Origin: CBFDBF01 sp050291465
GTDB lineage: Bacteria; Pseudomonadota; Gammaproteobacteria; Chromatiales; Chromatiaceae
Direction: 5' to 3'
Length of the DNA stretch: 64,000 nucleotides
Assembly: GCA_050291465.1 (NCBI GenBank)
Contig: JBNKJV010000003.1
Span: 177,093 to 241,092, forward strand
Below the pieces are notes generated by a model. That model was not told the DNA's origin. It ran no database searches and saw only the letters and a program-made list of their open reading frames with translations. The position numbers and the translations under genes are program-made. Each line of letters opens with the position of its first letter. Positions within the stretch are counted from its first letter, which is position 1. Below, in pieces: positions 15,477 through 24,077 of the stretch.

Positions 15477-16031
15477 TTATTCCCGCCACTTGATGGAGCA
15501 CCCCATGCTGGGGATCTGCTCCTCGGGCCCTTTTCCGCTCTCGGCCACCTGTTTCATCGCCTCGAACAGGTCACGGCGTACGTCGGGAGCAGCCGCCTCC
15601 TTGCGGGATTCGTCGAGACGACCGCGATACTGCAATTGCAGATCGGCGTTGTAGCCGAAGAAATCCGGGGTACAGACCGCGCCGTAGGCCTTGGCCACCT
15701 CCTGGGTCTCGTCCAGCAGGTATGGAAAGGGGAAGGCGAACTCCGCCGCAACCCGCTGCATGTTTTCAAAGGAGTCTTCCGGGTACTCTTCGGGGTTGTT
15801 GGACATAATGGCCACACTATTTACCCCCAACCCCTGCAGCTCCCGGGTATCCCGCACCAGGCGGTCCCTCACTGCCTTAACATAGGGGCAGTGGTTGCAG
15901 ATGAACATCACCAGCAGCCCTCTCTCCCCCCGGCAATCGGCCAGGGTCCAGGTACGGCCATCCACCCCCGGGAGACTGAAATCCACGGCGGGTCTGCCGA
16001 AATCACAAACCGGTGTCTGCAGCGAGACCAT
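15477..16031 (-). CDS. Thioredoxin-family (AhpC/TSA-like) protein
   Basis: 184-aa peroxiredoxin-like thioredoxin-fold protein. The redox motif C45-N-H-C48 follows the strand GLLVMFI, and additional cysteines are C9 and C33. The family (often annotated simply as thioredoxin family protein) resembles AhpC/TSA, but has the CxxC of a thioredoxin instead of the single peroxidatic Cys, so it is probably a reductase or a thiol peroxidase of unknown substrate. It has an excellent AGGAGG ribosome binding site and no signal peptide. It is a single gene, divergent from metK. Confidence 0.85.
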   Translation of the reverse strand: MVSLQTPVCDFGRPAVDFSLPGVDGRTWTLADCRGERGLLVMFICNHCPYVKAVRDRLVRDTRELQGLGVNSVAIMSNNPEEYPEDSFENMQRVAAEFAFPFPYLLDETQEVAKAYGAVCTPDFFGYNADLQLQYRGRLDESRKEAAAPDVRRDLFEAMKQVAESGKGPEEQIPSMGCSIKWRE

Positions 16032-16163
16032 GTTTTAACCTCCTGTATCCCTGGGTTGTGTCTTATAGTAGCGCTTGTGAGTAAAATGCCAACCCTGCTC
16101 CAGGAATGGACTAGGACCCGGAATAAAAGCTAAAATTTAATGTTTGATTTGATGGGAAGTCGC

Positions 16164-16178
16164 GGCCGGCTGCCGGCC
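16164..16178 (+). promoter_or_regulatory. GC-rich palindrome in the metK leader
   Basis: GGCCGGC-T-GCCGGCC, a perfect 7-base inverted repeat, lies 45 bases before the metK start. I see no match to a known SAM riboswitch here. A TAAAAT box at about 16131 might be the -10 element. Confidence 0.4.
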
Positions 16179-16222
16179 TGACGGCGCCCCCCTTACACGC
16201 AACAGAACGGACCAAACAGACG

Positions 16223-17392
16223 ATGGCTAAAGACTATATTTTCACTTCGGAGTCGGTTTCCGAGGGACACCCCGATAAGGTAGCGGACCAGATCTCGGAC
16301 GCGGTACTGGACGAGATTCTGCGACTGGATCCGAATCCGGAACGGGCACGGGTGGCCTGTGAGACCATGATCAAGACCGGCGTCGCCATCGTCTCCGGTG
16401 AAATCACCACGGAGGCCTGGGTGGATCTGGATGATCTGGTGCGCGGTGTCATCTGCGACATCGGCTATACCAGTTCCAACGTGGGTTTCGACGGCAGTAC
16501 CTGCGCCGTCATGTCCCTGATCGGCAAGCAGTCCAGCAACATTGCCCAGGGGGTTGACCGCCAGGCCCCCGAGGAGCAGGGCGCGGGCGACCAGGGACTG
16601 ATGTTCGGCTACGCAACCAACGAAACCGATGTCCTTATGCCCGCCCCCATCACCTATGCGCATCGACTGGTACAGCGTCAGTCCGAGATGCGCAAGGAAC
16701 ACGTACTTCCCTGGCTGCGCCCGGATGCCAAGAGTCAGGTGACGTTCCGTTACGAGGACGGCAAGGTGGCGGCCGTGGATGCGGTGGTCCTGTCCACGCA
16801 ACATGACCCGGATATCGACTACGCCCATCTGCGCGAGGCGGTGATGGAGAACATCATTCTCCCGGTTCTGCCCGAGCAGTGGATCCACGGGGACACCAAG
16901 TTTCATATCAACCCTACCGGTTCGTTCATTATCGGCGGCCCGGTGGGTGACTGCGGTCTTACCGGCCGCAAGATCATTGTCGATACCTACGGCGGAGCCG
17001 CCCGCCACGGTGGCGGCGCATTCTCCGGCAAGGACCCGTCCAAGGTGGACCGTTCCGCCGCATACGCCGGCCGTTACGTGGCCAAGAACATCGTCGCCGC
17101 CGGTCTGGCGGACCGCTGTGAGATTCAGGTCTCCTACGCCATCGGCGTGGCCGAACCCACCTCGGTAAGTATCGAGACCTTCGGCACCGCGAAGATCGAT
17201 GAGGATCGCATCGCCGCCCTGGTACGCGAACACTTCGACCTGCGGCCCTACGCCATTATCCAAATGCTGGACCTGGTTCGCCCCATCTACCGCAAGACCG
17301 CGGCCTATGGCCATTTCGGACGGGAGGAACCGGAGTTCACCTGGGAGAAGACCGACAAGGCCGAGGCCCTGCGGGGCGCAGCTGGACTGTAA
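16223..17392 (+). CDS. metK: S-adenosylmethionine synthetase
   Basis: Makes SAM from methionine and ATP, releasing phosphate and pyrophosphate. It is 389 aa, the usual size. Signatures are SEGHPDKVADQISDAVLD at the N-terminus, GAGDQGLMFGYA and GGGAFSGKDPSKVDRS, all intact. It opens the methyl-cycle group metK-ahcY-metF; the 260 bp before ahcY contain a repeat element and an SAH riboswitch, so ahcY is at least partly independently controlled. Confidence 0.98.
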   Translation: MAKDYIFTSESVSEGHPDKVADQISDAVLDEILRLDPNPERARVACETMIKTGVAIVSGEITTEAWVDLDDLVRGVICDIGYTSSNVGFDGSTCAVMSLIGKQSSNIAQGVDRQAPEEQGAGDQGLMFGYATNETDVLMPAPITYAHRLVQRQSEMRKEHVLPWLRPDAKSQVTFRYEDGKVAAVDAVVLSTQHDPDIDYAHLREAVMENIILPVLPEQWIHGDTKFHINPTGSFIIGGPVGDCGLTGRKIIVDTYGGAARHGGGAFSGKDPSKVDRSAAYAGRYVAKNIVAAGLADRCEIQVSYAIGVAEPTSVSIETFGTAKIDEDRIAALVREHFDLRPYAIIQMLDLVRPIYRKTAAYGHFGREEPEFTWEKTDKAEALRGAAGL

Positions 17393-17400
17393 CTAAATAT

Positions 17401-17549
17401 AGCCGCAGAGACACAGAGAACACAGAGCTTTATCATTGTTTTGTTTTCGACCGTTCCAGACGTTGGAAAAATTTGACGCCGAAAACCCCTGAAAGCCCAT
17501 TTAGGCTTCAACTCAAACCATCTCTGTGCTCTCTGTGTCTCTGTGGCAA
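17401..17549. repeat. CRCRGAG inverted-arm element between metK and ahcY
   Basis: The left arm is GCCGCAGAGA, CACAGAGAA, CACAGAG (17401-17427). The right arm is CTCTGTGCT, CTCTGTGT, CTCTGTGGCAA (17522-17549). It ends only about six bases before the SAH riboswitch. Confidence 0.88.
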
Positions 17550-17554
17550 AAAAA

Positions 17555-17623
17555 TCCCGAGGAGCGCTGCAACCTGATCCGTTCAGGCCAGGCTCGGGGA
17601 CGTTATTTTCAATAACGGCGCTC
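17555..17623 (+). promoter_or_regulatory. SAH riboswitch controlling ahcY
   Basis: The conserved core is plain: CCGAGGAGCGCTGCAAC, then GCCAGGCTCGG closing P1 (CCGAG with CTCGG), a hairpin ACGTTATTTTCAATAACG, and GGCGCTCA, which can form the pseudoknot with GAGCGC. This is the S-adenosylhomocysteine riboswitch class, which turns genes on when SAH accumulates, and its usual target ahcY is directly downstream. Confidence 0.95.
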
Positions 17624-17653
17624 ATTTTTTGATTCCTGATGGAGGAACGAAAT

Positions 17654-19069
<1,416 letters not shown>

Positions 19070-19130
19070 TCGGTTTGTTGGCCGCAGAGCCACAGAGAAC
19101 ACGGAGTTTATTGATTCATTAAATGAATCC

Positions 19131-19196
19131 GTCATTCAGCGCAGGCCGGAATTCGGTTGGTTGTATTCCCTGGATCCCGGCCTACGCCAGGATGAC
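19131..19196. repeat. Nested REP-like inverted repeat
   Basis: GTCATTCAGCGCAGGCCGGAAT (19131-19152) faces the inverted sequence ending CTACGCCAGGATGAC (19170-19196). The two arms are imperfectly complementary over about 24 bases. A perfect GATTCATT-A-AATGAATC palindrome (19113-19129) sits just outside. Confidence 0.7.
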
Positions 19197-19220
19197 GATA
19201 GTGGTAATAGTACCTCCCAA

Positions 19221-19252
19221 AATACCGATGCATAAGGCATCGCAGTATTTTT
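19221..19252 (+). terminator. Probable ahcY terminator
   Basis: AATAC-CGATGC pairs with GCATCG-(CA)-GTATT around a short loop and is followed by a T-run. It lies inside the repeat element. Confidence 0.5.
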
Positions 19253-19302
19253 CTCTGTGAACTCTGTGTCTCCGTGGCGATACTCTATGGCAAACTAAGA
19301 CT

Positions 19303-20154
19303 ATGCAATCACAAACCAAATACGAAAAGGTCTTCAGCTTCGAACTGTTCCCGCCCAAGACTGACGTGGGTATGGAGAAACTGCAGACGACGGTCAGGGA
19401 GCTGACCTCGGTTCACCCCGCCTATTTCTCGGTGACCTACGGCGCCGGCGGTTCCACCCGCGACCGCACCGCCGCCACCGTCGCCTGGCTTCGTGAGCAG
19501 GGACTGGAAACCGCGCCGCACCTCTCCTGCATCGGCTCGCAACGTGCGGAAATCCAGGAGCTTCTGCAACAGTACCAATCGCTGGGGATACGGAGGCTGG
19601 TGGCACTGCGCGGTGATATGCCGTCCGGTATGGGGGAACCGGGAGATTTTCGTTACGCCAATGAACTGGTCTCCTTCATCCGCGCCGAGACCGGAGACCG
19701 GTTCCATCTGGAAGTGGCGGCCTACCCGGAGTTTCATCCTCAGGCCCCCAGTGCTCAGGCGGATCTGGAGAATTTTGCACGTAAGGTCAGGGCCGGGGCG
19801 GACGGAGCCATCACCCAGTACTTCTTCAACCCGGACGCCTATATCCGGTTTGTGGAGAGCTGCGAAAGGCTCGGGGTGGATATCCCCATCATCCCCGGGA
19901 TCATGCCCATCAACAACTACGCCCAGTTGGCGCGTTTCTCCGACGCCTGTGGCGCGGAGATCCCCCGTTGGCTGGGCAAACGTATGGAAGATTTCGGCGA
20001 AGATATGGACAGCGCCCGCGCTTACGGTATCGACGTGGTGACGGAGCTCTGCAGCCGCCTGCTGCAGGCCGGGGCACCCGGACTGCACTTCTATACCATG
20101 AACCAGTCGGATCTCCCGCTCGCCATCTGGAACAACCTGGGCCTGAGCACATGA
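19303..20154 (+). CDS. metF: 5,10-methylenetetrahydrofolate reductase
   Basis: Flavoenzyme making 5-methyl-THF, the methyl donor for methionine regeneration. It is 283 aa. The N-terminal FSFELFPPKT has the catalytic Glu, followed by VTYGAGGSTRDRT, LVALRGDMPSG, and the C-terminal LHFYTMNQS. Its partner enzymes metK and ahcY are upstream. The stop codon overlaps the start of the VIT-family gene (ATGA), so those two are translationally coupled. Confidence 0.96.
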   Translation: MQSQTKYEKVFSFELFPPKTDVGMEKLQTTVRELTSVHPAYFSVTYGAGGSTRDRTAATVAWLREQGLETAPHLSCIGSQRAEIQELLQQYQSLGIRRLVALRGDMPSGMGEPGDFRYANELVSFIRAETGDRFHLEVAAYPEFHPQAPSAQADLENFARKVRAGADGAITQYFFNPDAYIRFVESCERLGVDIPIIPGIMPINNYAQLARFSDACGAEIPRWLGKRMEDFGEDMDSARAYGIDVVTELCSRLLQAGAPGLHFYTMNQSDLPLAIWNNLGLST

Positions 20155-20666
20155 CCCAAGGGTCCCCTTCCGCGCGCCGCTCCCTGCTTTTCCGGGATGC
20201 CGCGTTGCGCAAGGGGATCTCTTTCGGACTTACCTCCGCGGTCATCACCACCCTGGGCCTGATGGTAGGCCTCCATTCCGGTACCCACTCCAGGATCGTG
20301 GTACTCGGCGGGATCCTGACCATCGGAATCGCGGACGCCTTTTCCGATGCCCTCGGCATCCACGTTTCCGAGGAGGCGGATCATACCCGCACTACCCGCC
20401 AGGTCTGGGCCGCCACCCTGGCCACATTCCTGGCCAAATTCCTTTTCGGCATGAGCTTCGCGCTTCCTGTGATACTGCTTCCGCTTAGCAGCGCCATTAT
20501 TGCCAGCCTGGTCTGGGGAATACTGATCCTCACCCTGCTCAGCTACTACATCGCCCGAGCCCAGAATGAACCGCCCTGGCGAATCATCGCGGAACACGTC
20601 GGCATTGCCACCGTGGTTATCGCCATCACCCACTGGCTCGGGGACTGGATTTCGTCCCTGGCGTAG
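20151..20666 (+). CDS. VIT1/CCC1-family membrane protein
   Basis: 171-aa membrane protein with about four to five hydrophobic helices. The segment FGLTSAVITTLGLMVGLHSG and the following GIADAFSDALGIHVSEE resemble the Fe/Mn transporters of the VIT1/CCC1 family, with an amphipathic stretch carrying acidic residues before the third helix. The likely role is moving Fe2+ or Mn2+ across the inner membrane, but the family is diverse. The start overlaps the metF stop by four bases, and a longer upstream frame merely overlaps metF. Why it is coupled to metF is unclear. Confidence 0.8.
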   Translation: MTQGSPSARRSLLFRDAALRKGISFGLTSAVITTLGLMVGLHSGTHSRIVVLGGILTIGIADAFSDALGIHVSEEADHTRTTRQVWAATLATFLAKFLFGMSFALPVILLPLSSAIIASLVWGILILTLLSYYIARAQNEPPWRIIAEHVGIATVVIAITHWLGDWISSLA

Positions 20667-20710
20667 TAAATATCAACGCCGGGAAAATCGTTATTCGAAG
20701 AAGCGGTTTC

Positions 20711-20740
20711 GTAGGGCGGACTGCGCCCGCCGCAGCGGCT
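20711..20740. repeat. GGGCGGACTGCGCCCGCC hairpin repeat
   Basis: Small intergenic hairpin resembling the one at 833-856 between the rnpB-proximal repeats. It may help end transcription from the VIT-family gene, but no T-run follows. Confidence 0.5.
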
Positions 20741-20768
20741 GCAAGGGTCTCTCGCTCCCCGGGACCGC

Positions 20769-20942
20769 CTATTCAAAAAGACAATGTTTGGCGTATGCCT
20801 TGGCGTCGTTGGTGCTCCAGTCCCCTTTCGGCGTCTCTTTCATCTGCCGGCACCAGGCTTTACTCCCCACCTCCGGTGCACAGGCCGATACGGCCAGAAC
20901 CAGAGGGATAAGCATCAGACAAATCACTGCGACTTTGTTCAT
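20769..20942 (-). CDS. DUF3012-family small lipoprotein
   Basis: 57 aa. A signal peptide ends in a lipobox with C21 (LAVSAC), followed by APEVGSKAWCRQMKETPKGDW and YAKHCLF, with two further cysteines that may form a disulfide. This matches the DUF3012 family of unknown function. The start is chosen for its GAGGAG site eight bases upstream; the frame extends further but gives no signal sequence at the end. Confidence 0.85.
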   Translation of the reverse strand: MNKVAVICLMLIPLVLAVSACAPEVGSKAWCRQMKETPKGDWSTNDAKAYAKHCLFE

Positions 20943-21028
20943 GATTTTTTTCTCCTCGACTGCAAAAGCGGAGACAAGGGTCCGCATGAGTTAATGCACG
21001 GATGATTCAGCAGCACACGCCAGCCGGG

Positions 21029-21280
21029 TCACGTCCGCTTGATGATATTCACCACCCACAGCAGTAGCAACGCCCCAACGGTGGCCATGACAAGGGAGCC
21101 GATAACACCGCCGACTCTGATCCCCAACAGGGCGAACAGAAACCCGCCCAGAAACGCCCCCACAATACCCACCAGGATGTTTCCTATCGCCCCGAACCCG
21201 CGCCCCTTCATGATGTTGCCTGCCAACCAGCCGGCGGCCGCTCCGATCAGAAGGATCAGCACCAGACCCTGAATTGTCAC
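21029..21280 (-). CDS. GlsB/YeaQ/YmgE-family stress membrane protein
   Basis: 83-aa protein with three hydrophobic helices and glycine-rich turns (AAAGWLAGNIMKGRGFG, NILVGIVGAFLGGFLFALLG). The family (formerly transglycosylase-associated) is induced by stress and its biochemical role is unknown. It starts with GTG, with GGGGGGAG upstream. It is the second of two small minus-strand envelope proteins, about 85 bp from the DUF3012 gene. Confidence 0.88.
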   Translation of the reverse strand: MTIQGLVLILLIGAAAGWLAGNIMKGRGFGAIGNILVGIVGAFLGGFLFALLGIRVGGVIGSLVMATVGALLLLWVVNIIKRT

Positions 21281-21382
21281 AATCTCTCCCCCCTTTAAAA
21301 AACCTATACCGTAAACCCTTTATCGGATCAGGCGAATAAAAAAGTAAGTAACCACTCACTCCCCCTTTCCGCAAAACCTGTT

Positions 21383-21435
21383 GGGGCCGCTTGCACCTCC
21401 ACGTTTTGTGTGGAACAGAAGATTCCGGCGGCCCC
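21383..21435 (-). other. Large hairpin just after pfk
   Basis: GGGGCCGC (21383-21390) and GCGGCCCC (21428-21435) form a perfect 8-base inverted repeat around an inner TCCAC/GTGGA stem, 13 bases downstream of the pfk stop. There is no T-run, so it is more likely a structured 3' end than a classical terminator. Confidence 0.45.
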
Positions 21436-21447
21436 GGACCGCAGCCC

Positions 21448-22569
21448 TCAATCCCCCAGGCTGGTCCCAACCTTACGGGCGCTGTCGATCCATGGGTGAT
21501 CCAGGGGTATGGTCTTTCGATTTCCGGCCACCTGCTCCAATGGAACCGCCTCGGAACCCTCTCCACGGGCGGCCACCATGACGCCGTACCTGCCTGCGTT
21601 GATCAGATCGGCACAGGCGGTACCGAGACGGGTGGCCAGGATGCGGTCCGCCGCCGACGGAGCACCCCCCCGCTGCAGATAACCGAGGATCGTGACCCGG
21701 GACTCCAGCCCGGTCAGCTCTTCCAGTTGCCGCGAAATCTGCAGGGTGCTGTCTCCGAAGCTGGAGTGCAAAGCGGATAATTCCGCCTTGACCTGTTTCC
21801 TTTCCTCCTTATTCGCTGCCTGCTCCCTCTTCTCCACCAACGTCTGAATGGCCGCCGCCTGCTTCAGGTTCAACGCCCCTTCGGCAACCGCCACGATACT
21901 GAACTTCTTCCCGCTACGCACACGCTCACGGATGGCGCCCGCCACAATCTCGATGTTGTGAGGGATCTCCGGTATCAGAACGACGTCCGCACCACCCGCC
22001 AAACCTGCCCCGAGGGCCAGCCAGCCGGCCCGATGCCCCATGATCTCGACGACGATGATGCGATGGTGACTGTGGGCCGTACTGTGGAGCCGGTCGATGG
22101 CATCGGTGGCGATACCCAGGGCGGTGTCGAATCCGAACGTGGTATCGGTCATGGCCACGTCGTTATCGATGGTCTTCGGCAGAGTAATGATGTTGAGCCC
22201 TTTCTCCGCCAGGCGCAGGGCGTTTTTCTGGGTGCCGCCGCCGCCGAGGCAAACCAGGGCGTCGAGATGGTTTGCCTGATAGTTTTCCACGATTACATCG
22301 GTCATATCCTGGCGTTTTCCACCCACCAACATGCGATGGGGTTTGTCCCGGCTGGTCCCGAGGATAGTTCCGCCCACGGTCAGAATGCCCGAAAGCACGT
22401 CTCCCTCCAGGCGTACGGTGCGATTCTCCATCAGCCCGCGGAAACCGTCCCGAAAACCGATTACCTGCATACCGTAAATATCCCGCGCCGCCCTGGCGAC
22501 ACCGCGGATTGCCGCGTTGAGGCCGGGGCTGTCACCACCTGCCGTCAAGATACCGATCTGTTTTGTCAT
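21448..22569 (-). CDS. pfkA: 6-phosphofructokinase (group III-like; phosphoryl donor uncertain)
   Basis: 373 aa. N-terminal GGDSPGLNAAIRG, catalytic PKTIDND (K132, D135) and EIMGHRAGWLALG are clear PFK motifs. Donor specificity is usually read from two places. Gly after the GGDG loop and Gly in PGTIDND indicate ATP; Asp and Lys indicate pyrophosphate. Here the loop is GGGGT (109-113) and the second site is Lys, a mixed pattern. The Asp that binds Mg in the ATP enzymes (GGDG) is replaced by Gly111. With fba, gap, pgk and tkt nearby the pathway role is clear, but direction and donor are not. A good Shine-Dalgarno AAGGA precedes the ATG. Confidence 0.9.
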   Translation of the reverse strand: MTKQIGILTAGGDSPGLNAAIRGVARAARDIYGMQVIGFRDGFRGLMENRTVRLEGDVLSGILTVGGTILGTSRDKPHRMLVGGKRQDMTDVIVENYQANHLDALVCLGGGGTQKNALRLAEKGLNIITLPKTIDNDVAMTDTTFGFDTALGIATDAIDRLHSTAHSHHRIIVVEIMGHRAGWLALGAGLAGGADVVLIPEIPHNIEIVAGAIRERVRSGKKFSIVAVAEGALNLKQAAAIQTLVEKREQAANKEERKQVKAELSALHSSFGDSTLQISRQLEELTGLESRVTILGYLQRGGAPSAADRILATRLGTACADLINAGRYGVMVAARGEGSEAVPLEQVAGNRKTIPLDHPWIDSARKVGTSLGD

Positions 22570-22692
22570 TCCAATCCTTCGTCATTACTCCAAACGTAAT
22601 TCCGATGAATAATAACGCGAAACGGGATGGCGAACTATTGCGGCCTGTCGAGGTAGAATGCAGCAGATTCCATTGAGTATTCGGAGATCGCG

Positions 22693-23424
22693 ATGCGCAT
22701 CCCACGTATCTTCACCCACCATACACTGGCTGCGGGTCAGACTCTGGAGCTGGAGGAGGCCGGCCAGCGTCACCTGGTGCAGGTTTTGCGACTGCGGCCG
22801 GGGATGGATCTGAGGTTGTTCAACGGTGACGGAAAAGAGTACGCGGCGCGCCTGACCGAATGCTCCAAAAAGGCGGCACAGGCGGAGGTCCTGACGCTCC
22901 AGCGGGAGGAACCCCATCCGCCCCTAGCCATTCATCTGGCCATCGGTGTCTCCAAGGGGGAGCGAATGGATTTCGCCCTGCAGAAATCTGTGGAGTTGGG
23001 TGTTACGGAGATAACACCCCTGTTCACCGAGCGCACTACCGTCCGGCTACAGGGGGAACGACTGGAAAAACGTCTACAACACTGGCGCAACGTAACGGTC
23101 GCCGCCTGTGAACAGTCGGGACGCTGCCGACTCCCACAGCTCCACAAGCCGGACAGCCTGGAGGGTTGGCTTGCCGGCCGGGGATCCCACAAGGGTATCC
23201 TGCTTGATCATCGCGCCTCCCGGTCGCTACCGGAGATGGAACCGCCGACAGACGCCATCGCACTCCTGATCGGACCGGAAGGGGGGCTAAGCGAGGAGGA
23301 ACGAAACCAGGCCCAGGCACAGGGCCTCACTGCCATTAAGATGGGACCCCGGGTAATGCGCACGGAAACCGCTCCCCTGGCCGCCATTGCCGCGATTCAG
23401 TTGCTCTGGGGAGATTTCAGATAA
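22693..23424 (+). CDS. rsmE: 16S rRNA (uracil-1498-N3)-methyltransferase
   Basis: SPOUT methyltransferase acting on the small ribosomal subunit, 243 aa as usual. Visible are the N-terminal PUA-like domain (MRIPRIFTHH...GQRHLVQVLRL), and the knotted SAM site LIGPEGGLSEEE, MGPRVMRTETA near the C-terminus. It is divergent from pfk. It uses SAM, so it is served by the metK-ahcY genes nearby, though this is not a specific link. Confidence 0.95.
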   Translation: MRIPRIFTHHTLAAGQTLELEEAGQRHLVQVLRLRPGMDLRLFNGDGKEYAARLTECSKKAAQAEVLTLQREEPHPPLAIHLAIGVSKGERMDFALQKSVELGVTEITPLFTERTTVRLQGERLEKRLQHWRNVTVAACEQSGRCRLPQLHKPDSLEGWLAGRGSHKGILLDHRASRSLPEMEPPTDAIALLIGPEGGLSEEERNQAQAQGLTAIKMGPRVMRTETAPLAAIAAIQLLWGDFR

Positions 23425-23433
23425 CCTTTTAAA

Positions 23434-23516
23434 CCACAGAGGACACAGAGGTTCACGGAGAAATCCCAGTCCGTAATTTCGGACAGCTCCGTGTTCCTCC
23501 GTGCCCTCTGTGGTAA
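23434..23516. repeat. CRCRGAG inverted-arm element after rsmE
   Basis: Shortest full copy. The left arm is CCACAGAGGA, CACAGAGGTT, CACGGAG (23434-23460). The right arm is CTCCGTGTT, CCTCCGTGCC, CTCTGTGGTAA (23487-23516). The interior is 26 bases with a GTCCG-TAATTT-CGGAC hairpin. A different hairpin repeat, GTCCCGCT-GA-AGCGGGAC, follows at about 23531-23548. Confidence 0.88.
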
Positions 23517-23606
23517 TAAATCCCTATCCATGTCCCGCTGAAGCGGGACCTACACCCCCTGGGAGGAGGGGAGAAACAACGGGGAGGCGCCCAAACGGCG
23601 AATTAT

Positions 23607-24077
23607 TTAAGTTAGGGCTTCCTGCACCATCCATTCCAGGGCGTTCATGTCCGGAATCCAGGCCGCCTGGTTATTTATCACCACTTGACGGAGCACCGCC
23701 GATCCCAACTCCTCGGTATTGGCCAGAGGGGCGATACTCTCTTCCGAGACCCTCACCAGCTGCGGCATGGAGGAGAGCAGAATGCCGATAAACGGACGTT
23801 CCGGATTACCGCCGAGGGTCTTACAGACAGCAACCCTGGCGCTGTGCCCCGCCTGAGGCTCGCCCTTTTCAAGCAGCGTCTCAAACGATATCAGCGGCAC
23901 CTTCTGTTGATGCCAGTCATGCAGCCCCAACAACCAGTCCGGCGCCCCGGCAATGGGGGACGGTTCCTGGTAACCCACAATTTCCGAGATTGAGGCATTG
24001 GGCAGCAACAGCTGCGCGCCCCGAAGCGGTAACAGTACTCCACGCAGTTCCAGAAAAGCGGCGGCAGCCTCGCTCAT
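23607..24077 (-). CDS. chpC: CheW-like scaffold protein of the Pil-Chp system
   Basis: 156-aa CheW-domain protein, last gene of the Pil-Chp operon. It begins with the strand pattern of CheW (RGVLLPLRGAQLLLPNASISEIVGY) and has a WLLGLHDWHQQKVPLISFE segment typical of the family. In Pseudomonas the second CheW protein at this position is ChpC. It likely couples additional receptors to ChpA. Its start overlaps the chpA stop by four bases (ATGA on the minus strand). Confidence 0.82.
   Translation of the reverse strand: MSEAAAAFLELRGVLLPLRGAQLLLPNASISEIVGYQEPSPIAGAPDWLLGLHDWHQQKVPLISFETLLEKGEPQAGHSARVAVCKTLGGNPERPFIGILLSSMPQLVRVSEESIAPLANTEELGSAVLRQVVINNQAAWIPDMNALEWMVQEALT

Larger units (their letters stand above)
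19081..19279. repeat. CRCRGAG inverted-arm element between ahcY and metF, carrying a nested repeat
   Basis: The left arm is GCCGCAGAGC, CACAGAGAA, CACGGAG (19081-19106). The right arm is CTCTGTGAA, CTCTGTGT, CTCCGTGGC (19253-19279). At about 200 bp this copy is longer than the others because a second inverted repeat lies inside it. Confidence 0.85.

Noticed and set aside
16100..16222. SAM riboswitch upstream of metK
   Set aside because: Only a short GC palindrome is present; none of the known SAM riboswitch cores can be recognised.
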